Position numbers and translations under genes: made by a program | Shown: in pieces, positions 8,794 through 17,260 of the stretch | How positions within the stretch are numbered: position 1 is the first letter of the stretch | How the letters are laid out: each line of letters begins with the position of its first letter | The notes under the pieces: model-generated | Told to the model about the DNA's origin: nothing | Seen by the model: the letters and a program-made list of their open reading frames with translations, nothing else | Database searches by the model: none | DNA from: Enhydrobacter aerosaccus | GTDB lineage: Bacteria > Pseudomonadota > Alphaproteobacteria > Reyranellales > Reyranellaceae | Direction: 5' to 3' | Length of the DNA: 64,000 bases | Assembly: GCA_903915535.1 (NCBI GenBank) | Contig: CAIWTJ010000290.1 | Span: 1 to 64,000, forward strand

Positions 8794-9834
8794 ATGACGG
8801 GCTCGTCAGCCATTTTCGATACATCGACGCTGGAAGTGGTTTGCCAGGGGCTTGGATTCCCCGAGGGACCGGTCGCCATGCCGGACGGAACGATCCTTCT
8901 CGTCGACATCAAGAAGGAATGCGTGACACGCGTCCGGCCCGACGGCAGCCAGCAGCTCGTGGCGAAAGTGCGCGGCGGCCCGAACGGCGCCGCTATTGGA
9001 CCGGATGGCCGGCTCTATATCTGCAACAACGGCGGCTTCGACTGGGCAGCGATGCCGTTGCCGGGTGGGCAGATCATCACCGTCGGCGAGCATCAGGCCG
9101 CCAACTACGAGGGAGGCTCGGTGCAGGCGCTCCATCTCGACAGCGGGAAGCTCGAGACGATTTACACCGACTGCCAAATCAGCACCGACATGTCCGGCCT
9201 CGGCACGCGCGCGCCCAAGGAGCTGCCAATGCGCTCGTCACTGCGCGGCCCCGACGACCTGGTATTCGATGCGGCTGGCGGCCTCTGGATCGCCGATTTC
9301 GGCAAGTCGAGACCGCGCGACCGTGACACGAGCGGCGTCTACTACGCCCATGCCGACGGTTCCTGTATTCGCGAGAAAATCTTTCCGCTCGATGGGCCGA
9401 ACGGCATTGCGCTCTCTCCGGCGGGCGACCGCCTGTATGTCTCCCTCACCTTTCGGCGGCAGCTCCTCTACTGGGAGCTCGACAGCCCCGGCAGCATCCG
9501 CCCCAACCCGGCGACGATCGACGGCGCCTACGTGCTGAACGCCGCCATGCCCGGCGACCTCGATTCCATCAAGGTCGACGAACAGGGCAACATCTACGTG
9601 CTGACGATCCTCCGGCAGAAGTCGCCTTTCTGCAACGGAGGCGTGACCGTGATCTCCCCGACGGGCGAGATCATCGAGTTCTTCGAGATTGCCCTTCCCG
9701 GAAAGTTCGTTCCGATGCCGTCGAACATATGCTGGGGCGGACCCGATCGCATGACGGCCTACATCACCTGCGGCGGGTCCGACATGCTGGTGAAGGTACG
9801 GACGTCGATTCCCGGCCTCAAGCCGCGCTTCTAA
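8794..9834 (+). CDS. SMP-30/gluconolactonase/LRE family protein
   Basis: FPEGPVAMPDGTILLVDIKKECVTRV, GPNGAAIGPDGRLYICNNGG, GPDDLVFDAAGGLWIADFGK, DGPNGIALSPAGDRLYV. Confidence 0.85.
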   Translation: MTGSSAIFDTSTLEVVCQGLGFPEGPVAMPDGTILLVDIKKECVTRVRPDGSQQLVAKVRGGPNGAAIGPDGRLYICNNGGFDWAAMPLPGGQIITVGEHQAANYEGGSVQALHLDSGKLETIYTDCQISTDMSGLGTRAPKELPMRSSLRGPDDLVFDAAGGLWIADFGKSRPRDRDTSGVYYAHADGSCIREKIFPLDGPNGIALSPAGDRLYVSLTFRRQLLYWELDSPGSIRPNPATIDGAYVLNAAMPGDLDSIKVDEQGNIYVLTILRQKSPFCNGGVTVISPTGEIIEFFEIALPGKFVPMPSNICWGGPDRMTAYITCGGSDMLVKVRTSIPGLKPRF

Positions 9835-9858
9835 GACTACGACACCAAGGAAAAGCAG

Positions 9859-12828
9859 ATGGGCTATTCAACGCAGACACCCCCGGCCGGCCAACTTGGC
9901 AAGACGCGGTTGATCACGTTCCTGCAGATCGTGGCGATGGTGCTGCGGACCGGCGTGCGGATGCGCGGACAGCACGGCAGGATTCATGGCTGCGTCCGGG
10001 CAACATTCGAGGTGCTCGACAATATTCCCACCAAGTACAAGGTCGGCATCTTCGCGAACCCTGGGACGTATCAGGCGGCGATCCGTTTCTCGAGCGGTCC
10101 GCAGGCCAAGGACACCATTCCTGGCGCGCAGGGCATGGCGATCAAACTGATCGGCGTGCCAGGTCAAAAGATCCTGAAATCGGAAGCAGATGCCGTCACG
10201 CACGACTTCATCCTGCTCGACTTCCCGGTCTTCTTCGTGCGCGAGACGGATTCCTACAAGCGCCTGGTGGTGGAACTTGCCAAGCTGAAGCCTGGTGCGG
10301 AGCCGGTGCAATGGCTCGAGTGGCTGGGCAAGTCCCATCCTGACGACGTCGCGATCGCCAAGAGATACGACGCCCGCGTCGTCGACAACCCGCTCACCCA
10401 GAGTTTCTACAGCCAAGTGCCGTACTCCTTCGGACTGGGCGATGACACGATCTGCCGCTACGGTGCCCTGCCCCATCCCGAGAACACGAATCCCGCGCCG
10501 ACGCCGCCGGGCGCCGATGGCAACTACTTGCGGCGGGTGATGATCGACCATCTCACGACCGCGGCGCGGCCGGCGACGTTCGACTTCTGCGTCCAGCTGC
10601 TGGAGGGCGCGACGCCGGAGGATATCGACAGTCCCACCGTCGAATGGAACACGCCCTATCAACGCGTCGCCACCATCACGGTGATGGCGCAGGACTTCGC
10701 CCAGCCCGATCAGGACCGCTTCGGGCAGAGCCTGGCGTACACGCCGTGGCACGCCCTGCCCGAGCACCGGCCTGTCGGGCAGATCAATCAGATCCGCCTC
10801 ATGGTCTACAAGTGGAGCTCGCGCGTTCGGCATTTCTTCAATCTCCGTCTCTTTCAGAAGGAACCGACGAGCGCCGTTCCTCCGAAGCCGACGGGTAGTT
10901 GCCTGGGACGTGTCGTGAAGTACACCGCTCTGGCGGCAGCCGCTTCGATTGCGATGATCGGCTGGTTCCTGTGGCCGAAGCTCCATGTCGACCTGCCCAC
11001 CTATCCCGCCGTCGAAAAGCAGGTCTGGCTGGAGCAGCAGTGGCAGCCGGGCGAGCGCGAGTGGTATCACCATGCGAGCCAAGGCGGACAATTCCCGCCG
11101 ATGATCAACGTGCCGTACGAGTGGTTCATCGCCCTCGAGCAACCGGTGCTTTCGCTCGGCGCGGCAGGCCTCCTCTCCGATCAGGCCTATCTCGATCGCT
11201 TCGGATATATCCCGTCGACCACGGAGAGCGGCGCTTTCAACTGGAGCAGCTGCGCCGAACCAGATGACTCGAAAGGCTACGAAAAGGGCAAGGAGCTGCT
11301 GGCCTGGCGCCATCGCCTGCCCGTGGGCTTCGCGTGCAGCGACCGGCACAAGGATCCGATGCTCTCTCCCGACGGCAAGCCATGGCGGCATCCGGCGACT
11401 GGCGGAACCATGGGCAAGCTCGGGCTGACCTGCGCCGCCTGCCATACCGGCCGTTTCACCTATGGCAACACCGAGTTCCTCGTCGACGGCGGATCGGCGA
11501 TGACCGACGTCATCAAGCTGAACAGCGCGATTGCGCTCGCCTTGGTCTATACAAAGGTGGATTTCCTGAGGTTCAACCGGTTTGCACTTCGGTTGCTCGG
11601 TCCGGATGCGAACAACGAGACGGCGCGATCGGTGCTGCATGCGCAGCTCGATGATGTGGTCGGGCGGGTCTTCACGTTGCAGAAGCTGGACGGCAAGGCC
11701 AATCCCAACGGCGACACGGAAGGATATGGGCGACTCGACGCCCTGAACCGGATCGGCAATCAGGTCTTTGCGATCGACCTCGGCAAGCCCGAGAACTACG
11801 TCGGCAGCTCGGCGCCCGTCCACTATCCCCGCATCTGGGACGTGCCGTGGTTCGCCTGGGCGCAATACAACGGCTCGATACGGCAGCCGATGGTGCGCAA
11901 CGCCGGCGAGGCGTTCGGTACAGGAACTCCCATCGTCCTCACGGGCGACCCCGCGCTGACGGCGCCGCAATTCAGCTCTTCCGTCCAGGTTCACACGCTG
12001 GTCAAGATGGAAGATCAGCTCGCCGGCACGGAGCCGAACGCAACCGGGGGCAAGAAGGGCTTCACCGGTCTCATTGCTCCCAAGTGGCCCGACAAGGTCC
12101 TCGGTGCCATCGATCCGAAGCTCGCCGAGCAGGGTGCCAAGCTCTACAACGACATCTGCGCGCACTGTCACTTGCCGCAGGTCGGGACCGAGGCCTTCTG
12201 GAGCTCGAAGAACTGGATGAACAAGGATGGGGTCAAGCAGCCCTACCTGGATGTGAATCTGATCCCGGTCGAGGAAGTCGGCACCGACCGTTCGCACGTC
12301 GATGACCTTGCCGCCCGAAGGGTCAGTCTCCCGCCCGACCTGAAACTCCCCAGCGACTCTTTTGCCGAAGCGTTGCGAGACGTGGTCGGCCGTGCCGTGA
12401 AGCGTTGGTACGAAACGCAGACGCCCCCGGTGCCCGACAAGCAGCAGGACGAAATGAATGGCCATCGGCTCAACGAGGTCGCCGCCAATCTCAGCTACAA
12501 GTCACGGCCGCTCGACGGCATCTGGGCGACACCACCCTACCTGCACAACGGCTCAGTACCCAATATCGACCTCCTGCTGTCGCCGCTCGCCGACCGGCCG
12601 AAGAAGTTCTGGCTGGGCCATCGCGAGTACGATTCCAAGCGTCTGGGCTACGTGTACGACAAACTGCCGGGTGGGTTCGAGTTCGATACCAGCAAGCGCG
12701 GCAACTACAATATCGGCCATCTGTTCGATGACGCCCCGGCCGATGGGACGAAGATGCCGGGCCGCATCGGCCCCAAGCTCAGTCCGGATGATCGCCGCGC
12801 ACTGATTGAATTCCTGAAGACGCTGTAA
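9859..12828 (+). CDS. Catalase-like domain fused to a C-terminal di-haem cytochrome c (peroxidase/RoxA-like) domain
   Basis: N-terminus: GRIHGCVRATFEV, AAIRFSSG, QGMAIKL, PVFFVRE. Then a TM stretch (YTALAAAASIAMIGWFLW), then CAACH and CAHCH haem motifs and DGIWATPPYLHNGSVPNIDLLL. Confidence 0.82.
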   Translation: MGYSTQTPPAGQLGKTRLITFLQIVAMVLRTGVRMRGQHGRIHGCVRATFEVLDNIPTKYKVGIFANPGTYQAAIRFSSGPQAKDTIPGAQGMAIKLIGVPGQKILKSEADAVTHDFILLDFPVFFVRETDSYKRLVVELAKLKPGAEPVQWLEWLGKSHPDDVAIAKRYDARVVDNPLTQSFYSQVPYSFGLGDDTICRYGALPHPENTNPAPTPPGADGNYLRRVMIDHLTTAARPATFDFCVQLLEGATPEDIDSPTVEWNTPYQRVATITVMAQDFAQPDQDRFGQSLAYTPWHALPEHRPVGQINQIRLMVYKWSSRVRHFFNLRLFQKEPTSAVPPKPTGSCLGRVVKYTALAAAASIAMIGWFLWPKLHVDLPTYPAVEKQVWLEQQWQPGEREWYHHASQGGQFPPMINVPYEWFIALEQPVLSLGAAGLLSDQAYLDRFGYIPSTTESGAFNWSSCAEPDDSKGYEKGKELLAWRHRLPVGFACSDRHKDPMLSPDGKPWRHPATGGTMGKLGLTCAACHTGRFTYGNTEFLVDGGSAMTDVIKLNSAIALALVYTKVDFLRFNRFALRLLGPDANNETARSVLHAQLDDVVGRVFTLQKLDGKANPNGDTEGYGRLDALNRIGNQVFAIDLGKPENYVGSSAPVHYPRIWDVPWFAWAQYNGSIRQPMVRNAGEAFGTGTPIVLTGDPALTAPQFSSSVQVHTLVKMEDQLAGTEPNATGGKKGFTGLIAPKWPDKVLGAIDPKLAEQGAKLYNDICAHCHLPQVGTEAFWSSKNWMNKDGVKQPYLDVNLIPVEEVGTDRSHVDDLAARRVSLPPDLKLPSDSFAEALRDVVGRAVKRWYETQTPPVPDKQQDEMNGHRLNEVAANLSYKSRPLDGIWATPPYLHNGSVPNIDLLLSPLADRPKKFWLGHREYDSKRLGYVYDKLPGGFEFDTSKRGNYNIGHLFDDAPADGTKMPGRIGPKLSPDDRRALIEFLKTL

Positions 12829-12853
12829 CGGGCTCGCCCGCCACTCCGGCCAG

Positions 12854-14644
12854 TTACTCCGGCACACCGGCCTTGCGCAGGCCGGCGGCAACGCGCTCAC
12901 GCTGCGCCAGGAACGTGGGGTGGTCGCTCGCGGCACCGGCAAGGTAGCGGCGCATCGTAAAATTCGGATTGAGGCCCAGCCCGGCCTGAATCGCGTCGCG
13001 CGCTTCGTCCATACGGTCGAGGTTGGCCAACGCTGCCGCGAGCAGGAAATAGGTGTAAGGGTTGTTGCGGTTGAGCGCGATCGCGCGGCTCAGTCGCTCG
13101 ACGGCCTCCTGGTCCTTGCCGAGGAAAAGCTTGGCGTCGCCTGCGATCGACATCCAGGCGGCGACGAAGGAATCGCGCGGGCTGAGGCGCAACGCCTCCG
13201 CGACATGGGCCTCGGTCTCCTCGCTGCTGCCGATACGATACTTGGCGAGGCCGATCATGGCGTGAGCTGGAGCGAGATTGCGGTCGATCGCCAGCGCCCG
13301 CTCGCATTCGGCGATCCCCTGCACCGCGCGCTTCGTCTGGATCAGGACCAGGCCCAGCGACAAATGGGCCCACGCGTGCTCGGGCACCAGCGACAATGCC
13401 TTGATTAGCGCCGTCTCGGCGGTGGCCAACCGCTCTGCCCGGTCGTCGCCCGCGTACAGGGAAGCCTTGAGCGTGTCGACATAGGCGCCCCACACCAGCG
13501 CCTCGACGTTGCCGGGGTCGAGCGCCAAGGCGCGCTCGAAGTAGTCGCGCGCCTGCACGAGATAGTCGGGTGTATTGCCTTTGTTGAGCGACGCCATGCC
13601 CTGGAAGTACAGATCGACGGAATCGGGATTGGGCGCACGCTCCGCCCGCCGTGCCTCGACCCCGATCAGCTCCGTTCCCAATTGCCTGGCGAGGCGCGTG
13701 ACGATTTCATCCTGCATGTCGAAAAGATCGCCGACAGGCTTGTCGAAGCGCTCGGCCCAGAGATGATTGCCCGTGCCCGCATCGATGAGCTGGACGTTTA
13801 CCCGCATGCGGTCGCTGCGGCGCTGCACGGAGCCTTCGAGCGCATAACGCGTGTTCAGTTCCTGGCCGACTTGCGTGACGTCGACCGATTTGCCCTTGTA
13901 GGTGAAGGCCGTATTGCGCGCGATCACGGTCATACCGCTCATGCGCGAGAGGTCCGTGGTCAGGCTTTCGGTCACCCCGTCGACAAAATATTCCTGCTCC
14001 GGGTCGCCTCCGATGTTCGCGAACGGCAGGACCACGATGGAAAGTCGCGGCGGCGGTGCCTTCCATGGAGTGGCGGCTCGCGGCGATATAGCGTCGGCCG
14101 CCGGCGGAGGCCAGTCTTCGGCTTTCCATTCCACGCGGAAGGCACGGATGGGCCGCTGGATGTTCTTGAGCGAGAGTTCGCCCATCGGATGAAGCGTGGC
14201 CTTGAGCCGGCCGTTGACCGCCTCGCGCACCGCACGCGAGACGACAATGCCGCCCGGCGGCGCCTCGGTCTCGAGGCGGGCCGCCACATTCACGTCGTCG
14301 CCGTAGATGTCGTTCTCGTCGACGATGACATCGCCCAGATGGAGGCCGACCCTGAACAGGATCGCCGTGTCTTCGGGCTCGCCGCGATTGACTTCCGCCA
14401 TCGCTTGCTGGAATTCGATGGCCGCGGTGAGCGCGTCCACGGCGCTCGTGAATTCGATCAGGCCGCCGTCGCCTTTCAGGCGAATCACCCGCCCGCCGTG
14501 ACGCGCAACGGCCGTTCCCAACCGTTGGCCCATGTGCTCGAGAAGACGCGCAACCGTCCCGCTCTCGTCACGGCCCATCAGTCGTGACGATCCAACCGCG
14601 TCCGCAAACAGGATCGCCGCCAGCCTGCGTAGCTCACGCGCCAA
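12854..14644 (-). CDS. Class III adenylate/guanylate cyclase with TolB-like region and TPR repeats
   Basis: AAILFADAVGSSRLM, KGDGGLIEF, IYGDDVNVAARLE (metal Asp residues and Asn/Arg present); then LSIVVLPFANIGGDPEQEYFVDGVTESL; C-terminal TPR-like repeats. Confidence 0.88.
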   Translation of the reverse strand: MARELRRLAAILFADAVGSSRLMGRDESGTVARLLEHMGQRLGTAVARHGGRVIRLKGDGGLIEFTSAVDALTAAIEFQQAMAEVNRGEPEDTAILFRVGLHLGDVIVDENDIYGDDVNVAARLETEAPPGGIVVSRAVREAVNGRLKATLHPMGELSLKNIQRPIRAFRVEWKAEDWPPPAADAISPRAATPWKAPPPRLSIVVLPFANIGGDPEQEYFVDGVTESLTTDLSRMSGMTVIARNTAFTYKGKSVDVTQVGQELNTRYALEGSVQRRSDRMRVNVQLIDAGTGNHLWAERFDKPVGDLFDMQDEIVTRLARQLGTELIGVEARRAERAPNPDSVDLYFQGMASLNKGNTPDYLVQARDYFERALALDPGNVEALVWGAYVDTLKASLYAGDDRAERLATAETALIKALSLVPEHAWAHLSLGLVLIQTKRAVQGIAECERALAIDRNLAPAHAMIGLAKYRIGSSEETEAHVAEALRLSPRDSFVAAWMSIAGDAKLFLGKDQEAVERLSRAIALNRNNPYTYFLLAAALANLDRMDEARDAIQAGLGLNPNFTMRRYLAGAASDHPTFLAQRERVAAGLRKAGVPE

Positions 14645-14811
14645 AATTAAGTGCCCCCATCTCCGGGGATGGTAGAGCGATACCCGCAGACGGGCAACGG
14701 GCAGGGGGCAGTCTAAGCTATTGAAACAATTGGACTATCCGAACCACAGCGCGCAGTTGCAGAAGCGCGGCCGCCAGCCACCCACCGAAATCGTCGGTTC
14801 GACTAGCCGAG

Positions 14812-14827
14812 TGTGACAAAGGCCACA
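14812..14827. promoter_or_regulatory. TGTGA-CAAAGG-CCACA, candidate Crp-family site
   Basis: Third copy of the TGTGR-N6-CCACA pattern, between the cyclase (minus) and the 91-aa ORF (plus). Confidence 0.5.
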
Positions 14828-14888
14828 GTCGCCTGTTGGCGCGCGTGGGAAGAAGGCGACACGAGATGACGGACAGAGGGAGACAGCC

Positions 14889-15164
14889 ATGATGAACATT
14901 CTCAATCGGCCGATGGTCAAGGAAGCATTGGTCCTCGTCCTTTCCGGCGTGATCTCCGCGATGGTCTGCGGCCGGGTCTATGCGGCAACGCCAACGGACG
15001 CCGAGCAGGCCGCCGCGCCCGCCGCCACAACCACCACCCCGGCGCAGGGTCAGTACGCCACCCAATTGGCGCCGATGTCGAAAGAGGAAGGCAGGCAGAT
15101 GTTGCTGTCGTCGTTCTTTGGCCAGGTTCCCCTCGCCGCTCCGACGCCGGCGGCCGGTCGTTAG
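14889..15164 (+). CDS. Small putative secreted/membrane-anchored protein (91 aa)
   Basis: ATG with SD AGAGGGAGAC; hydrophobic N-terminus EALVLVLSGVISAMVCGRVYAA. Confidence 0.6.
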   Translation: MMNILNRPMVKEALVLVLSGVISAMVCGRVYAATPTDAEQAAAPAATTTTPAQGQYATQLAPMSKEEGRQMLLSSFFGQVPLAAPTPAAGR

Positions 15165-15286
15165 ACCAGACCAAATTCTCCTTCCGCCGGACGCACACCT
15201 CCGGCGAAAGACGGCCGGGACTCCCATCACCGGCCCGGCAGCGGCGCCATCCCTCTGGCGTCGCTGCTATCTTTTTCGAGCGCCCC

Positions 15287-15697
15287 CTAGGACGGAATGA
15301 CGACGTCGACGTCAAACTCGACGAGCATGTCGGCCATCGCGAGACCGGAAACGATCAGTCCCGTGCCACAGGGCGCGATACCGCGCAGATGCCGGGCAAC
15401 GGCGTTGTAGACCGGCTCGCGGTAGGCGCGGTCCAGCAGGTAGGTCGTGATCTTGCAAACGTGCTCGAGTTTGCCGCCCGCCTCCTCGACCAGGACCTTC
15501 AGGTTCTTCATGGCCTGATCGGCCTGGGCGGCCGGATCGCCCTTGCCATGGAAGTTGCCCTCGAGGTCGAAGCCGGTCAGGCCGCCGAGGAAAAGATTGC
15601 GTCCGGTAGCGCGCACCATCAGCGACACGTCGTAGTCGATCTCCTGGTTGGGCCAGCGGCCCATTGTGTTGAAGCGGCGTAGGCGATCATGAGCCAT
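15287..15697 (-). CDS. RidA family protein
   Basis: LFLGGLTGFDLEGN, AAQADQAMKNLKVLVEEAGGKLEHVCKITTYLLDRAYREPVYNAV. Confidence 0.85.
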   Translation of the reverse strand: MAHDRLRRFNTMGRWPNQEIDYDVSLMVRATGRNLFLGGLTGFDLEGNFHGKGDPAAQADQAMKNLKVLVEEAGGKLEHVCKITTYLLDRAYREPVYNAVARHLRGIAPCGTGLIVSGLAMADMLVEFDVDVVIPS

Positions 15698-15740
15698 ACT
15701 TGTCCTCCTTGTCAGGCAACAATAGAGGAGGACAAAGGAT

Positions 15741-16301
15741 ATGTCCGAGACGCCGACCTTCGGCCGCTATGCCGAAATCCCCTACGATAAAATGAGCCCG
15801 GAACAGCAGGAGGGCTACAAGGCGATGACGGCCGCCCGCGGCGGCCTGCCGGGCCCGAGCAAGATCTTCGTGCACAATCCCAAGCTTGCGAAGGTCATCG
15901 GCCCCTTCGGCGCGCACTTCCAGAAGGGTCAGTATTCGCTGACCGAGCGCGAACGCGAGATCGCCGTCTGCGTCGTCACCAGCCACTGGCACTCGGCCTA
16001 TCCGACGTCGGCGCACGAGCGGATCGGCAAGCAGGCGGGACTGCCGGCCCCCAAGGTCGAGGCGATCCTGGGCGGCCTGCCGACGTCGTTCGACGACGAG
16101 CGCGAACAGGTCGTCTACGAGATGGCGATGACGCTCACCAATGCGCGTTGGGTCTCGCGCGGCCTGCACGAGCGCGCCGTGAAAGCGCTGGGCCATGTCG
16201 GGATCACCGATGTCGCGACGTTGATGGGGCACTACACCAGCGTGGCGTTCACGCTCGCCTTCTACGACGTTCCCGACGGCGCATCGGGCATGGCCCGCTA
16301 G
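15741..16301 (+). CDS. Carboxymuconolactone decarboxylase family protein
   Basis: LTEREREIAVCVVTSHWHSAYPTSAHERIGKQAGL pattern typical of the CMD family. Confidence 0.82.
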   Translation: MSETPTFGRYAEIPYDKMSPEQQEGYKAMTAARGGLPGPSKIFVHNPKLAKVIGPFGAHFQKGQYSLTEREREIAVCVVTSHWHSAYPTSAHERIGKQAGLPAPKVEAILGGLPTSFDDEREQVVYEMAMTLTNARWVSRGLHERAVKALGHVGITDVATLMGHYTSVAFTLAFYDVPDGASGMAR

Positions 16302-16303
16302 CC

Positions 16304-17260
16304 GTGGACTATCGCCCACTCGGAAAGACCGGACTCACCGTCAGCGTCGCGGGCCTCGGCTGCGGCGGCAACAGCCGCCTGGGCCTTGGCCGCGGCGCCA
16401 GCACGGAAGAGTGCGTAGCTGTCGTCCGCACGGCCATCGATCTCGGCGTCACTTTTCTCGATACGGCAGAAGCCTATGGCACCGAGGCGATCGTGGGCAC
16501 CGCCGTAAGGCACTACGACCGCGACAGGCTCGTGATCTCCACCAAAGCGATCATGAGAGCAGGCGACAAGGCGGAGGCGGTGAAAGAGCGTGTCGAGGCT
16601 GCTCTGAAGAGACTCAATCTCGACTACGTCGACATCTTTCACTTCCACGCCGTCGATCCCTCGACCTACGACCATCACCGCGATGTCCTCGCACCGGCTC
16701 TCCTGAAGCTTAAAGAACAGGGCAAGGTCCGCCACGTCGGAATCACCGAGACGGGGCCGCGCGATCCCGAGCAGAAGATGCTGAAGCGGGCGATCGAGGA
16801 CGCGCCCTGGGAAGTGATCATGCTGGCGTACAGCCTGATGAACCAGGGCGCGCGCCGCCATGTTTTTCCGGTCACACAGCGCCGTGGAATCGGCACGCTG
16901 TTGATGTTTGTCGTGCGCAACATTTTCAGCAACGCCGCCTATCGCGCGAGCGTCATCGGCAAGCTGATCGACCAGGGACATCTCGATCGCTCGATCCTGG
17001 CCGATGGCGATCCGCTCGGCTTCCTGACCGCAGATGGCGCTGCCGAGAGCATCACCGACGCGGCCTATCGCTACGCCCGCCACGAGCAGGGCGCCGATGT
17101 CATCCTGTTCGGCACCGGCAACAAGGATCACGTGAAGGCCAACGTGGACTCGATTCTACGTCCGGCTTTGCCGGCTCCGATCGTCGAGCGACTTCACAGG
17201 CAGTTCGGGCATCTGACCGGCGTCGGGCTGGACTTGCCCGGCCCGGTCAAGACGACCTGA
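16304..17260 (+). CDS. Aldo/keto reductase
   Basis: YRPLGKTGLTVSVAGLGCGG, GVTFLDTAEAYGTE, LDYVDIFHFHAVD; GTG start at 16304 just after the CMD stop. Confidence 0.85.
   Translation: MDYRPLGKTGLTVSVAGLGCGGNSRLGLGRGASTEECVAVVRTAIDLGVTFLDTAEAYGTEAIVGTAVRHYDRDRLVISTKAIMRAGDKAEAVKERVEAALKRLNLDYVDIFHFHAVDPSTYDHHRDVLAPALLKLKEQGKVRHVGITETGPRDPEQKMLKRAIEDAPWEVIMLAYSLMNQGARRHVFPVTQRRGIGTLLMFVVRNIFSNAAYRASVIGKLIDQGHLDRSILADGDPLGFLTADGAAESITDAAYRYARHEQGADVILFGTGNKDHVKANVDSILRPALPAPIVERLHRQFGHLTGVGLDLPGPVKTT

Noticed and set aside
15698-15740. Inverted repeat TTGTCCTCC...GGAGGACAA between the RidA and CMD genes
   Set aside because: Explained by two divergent Shine-Dalgarno sequences with identical spacing to their ATGs; no need to invoke an operator.
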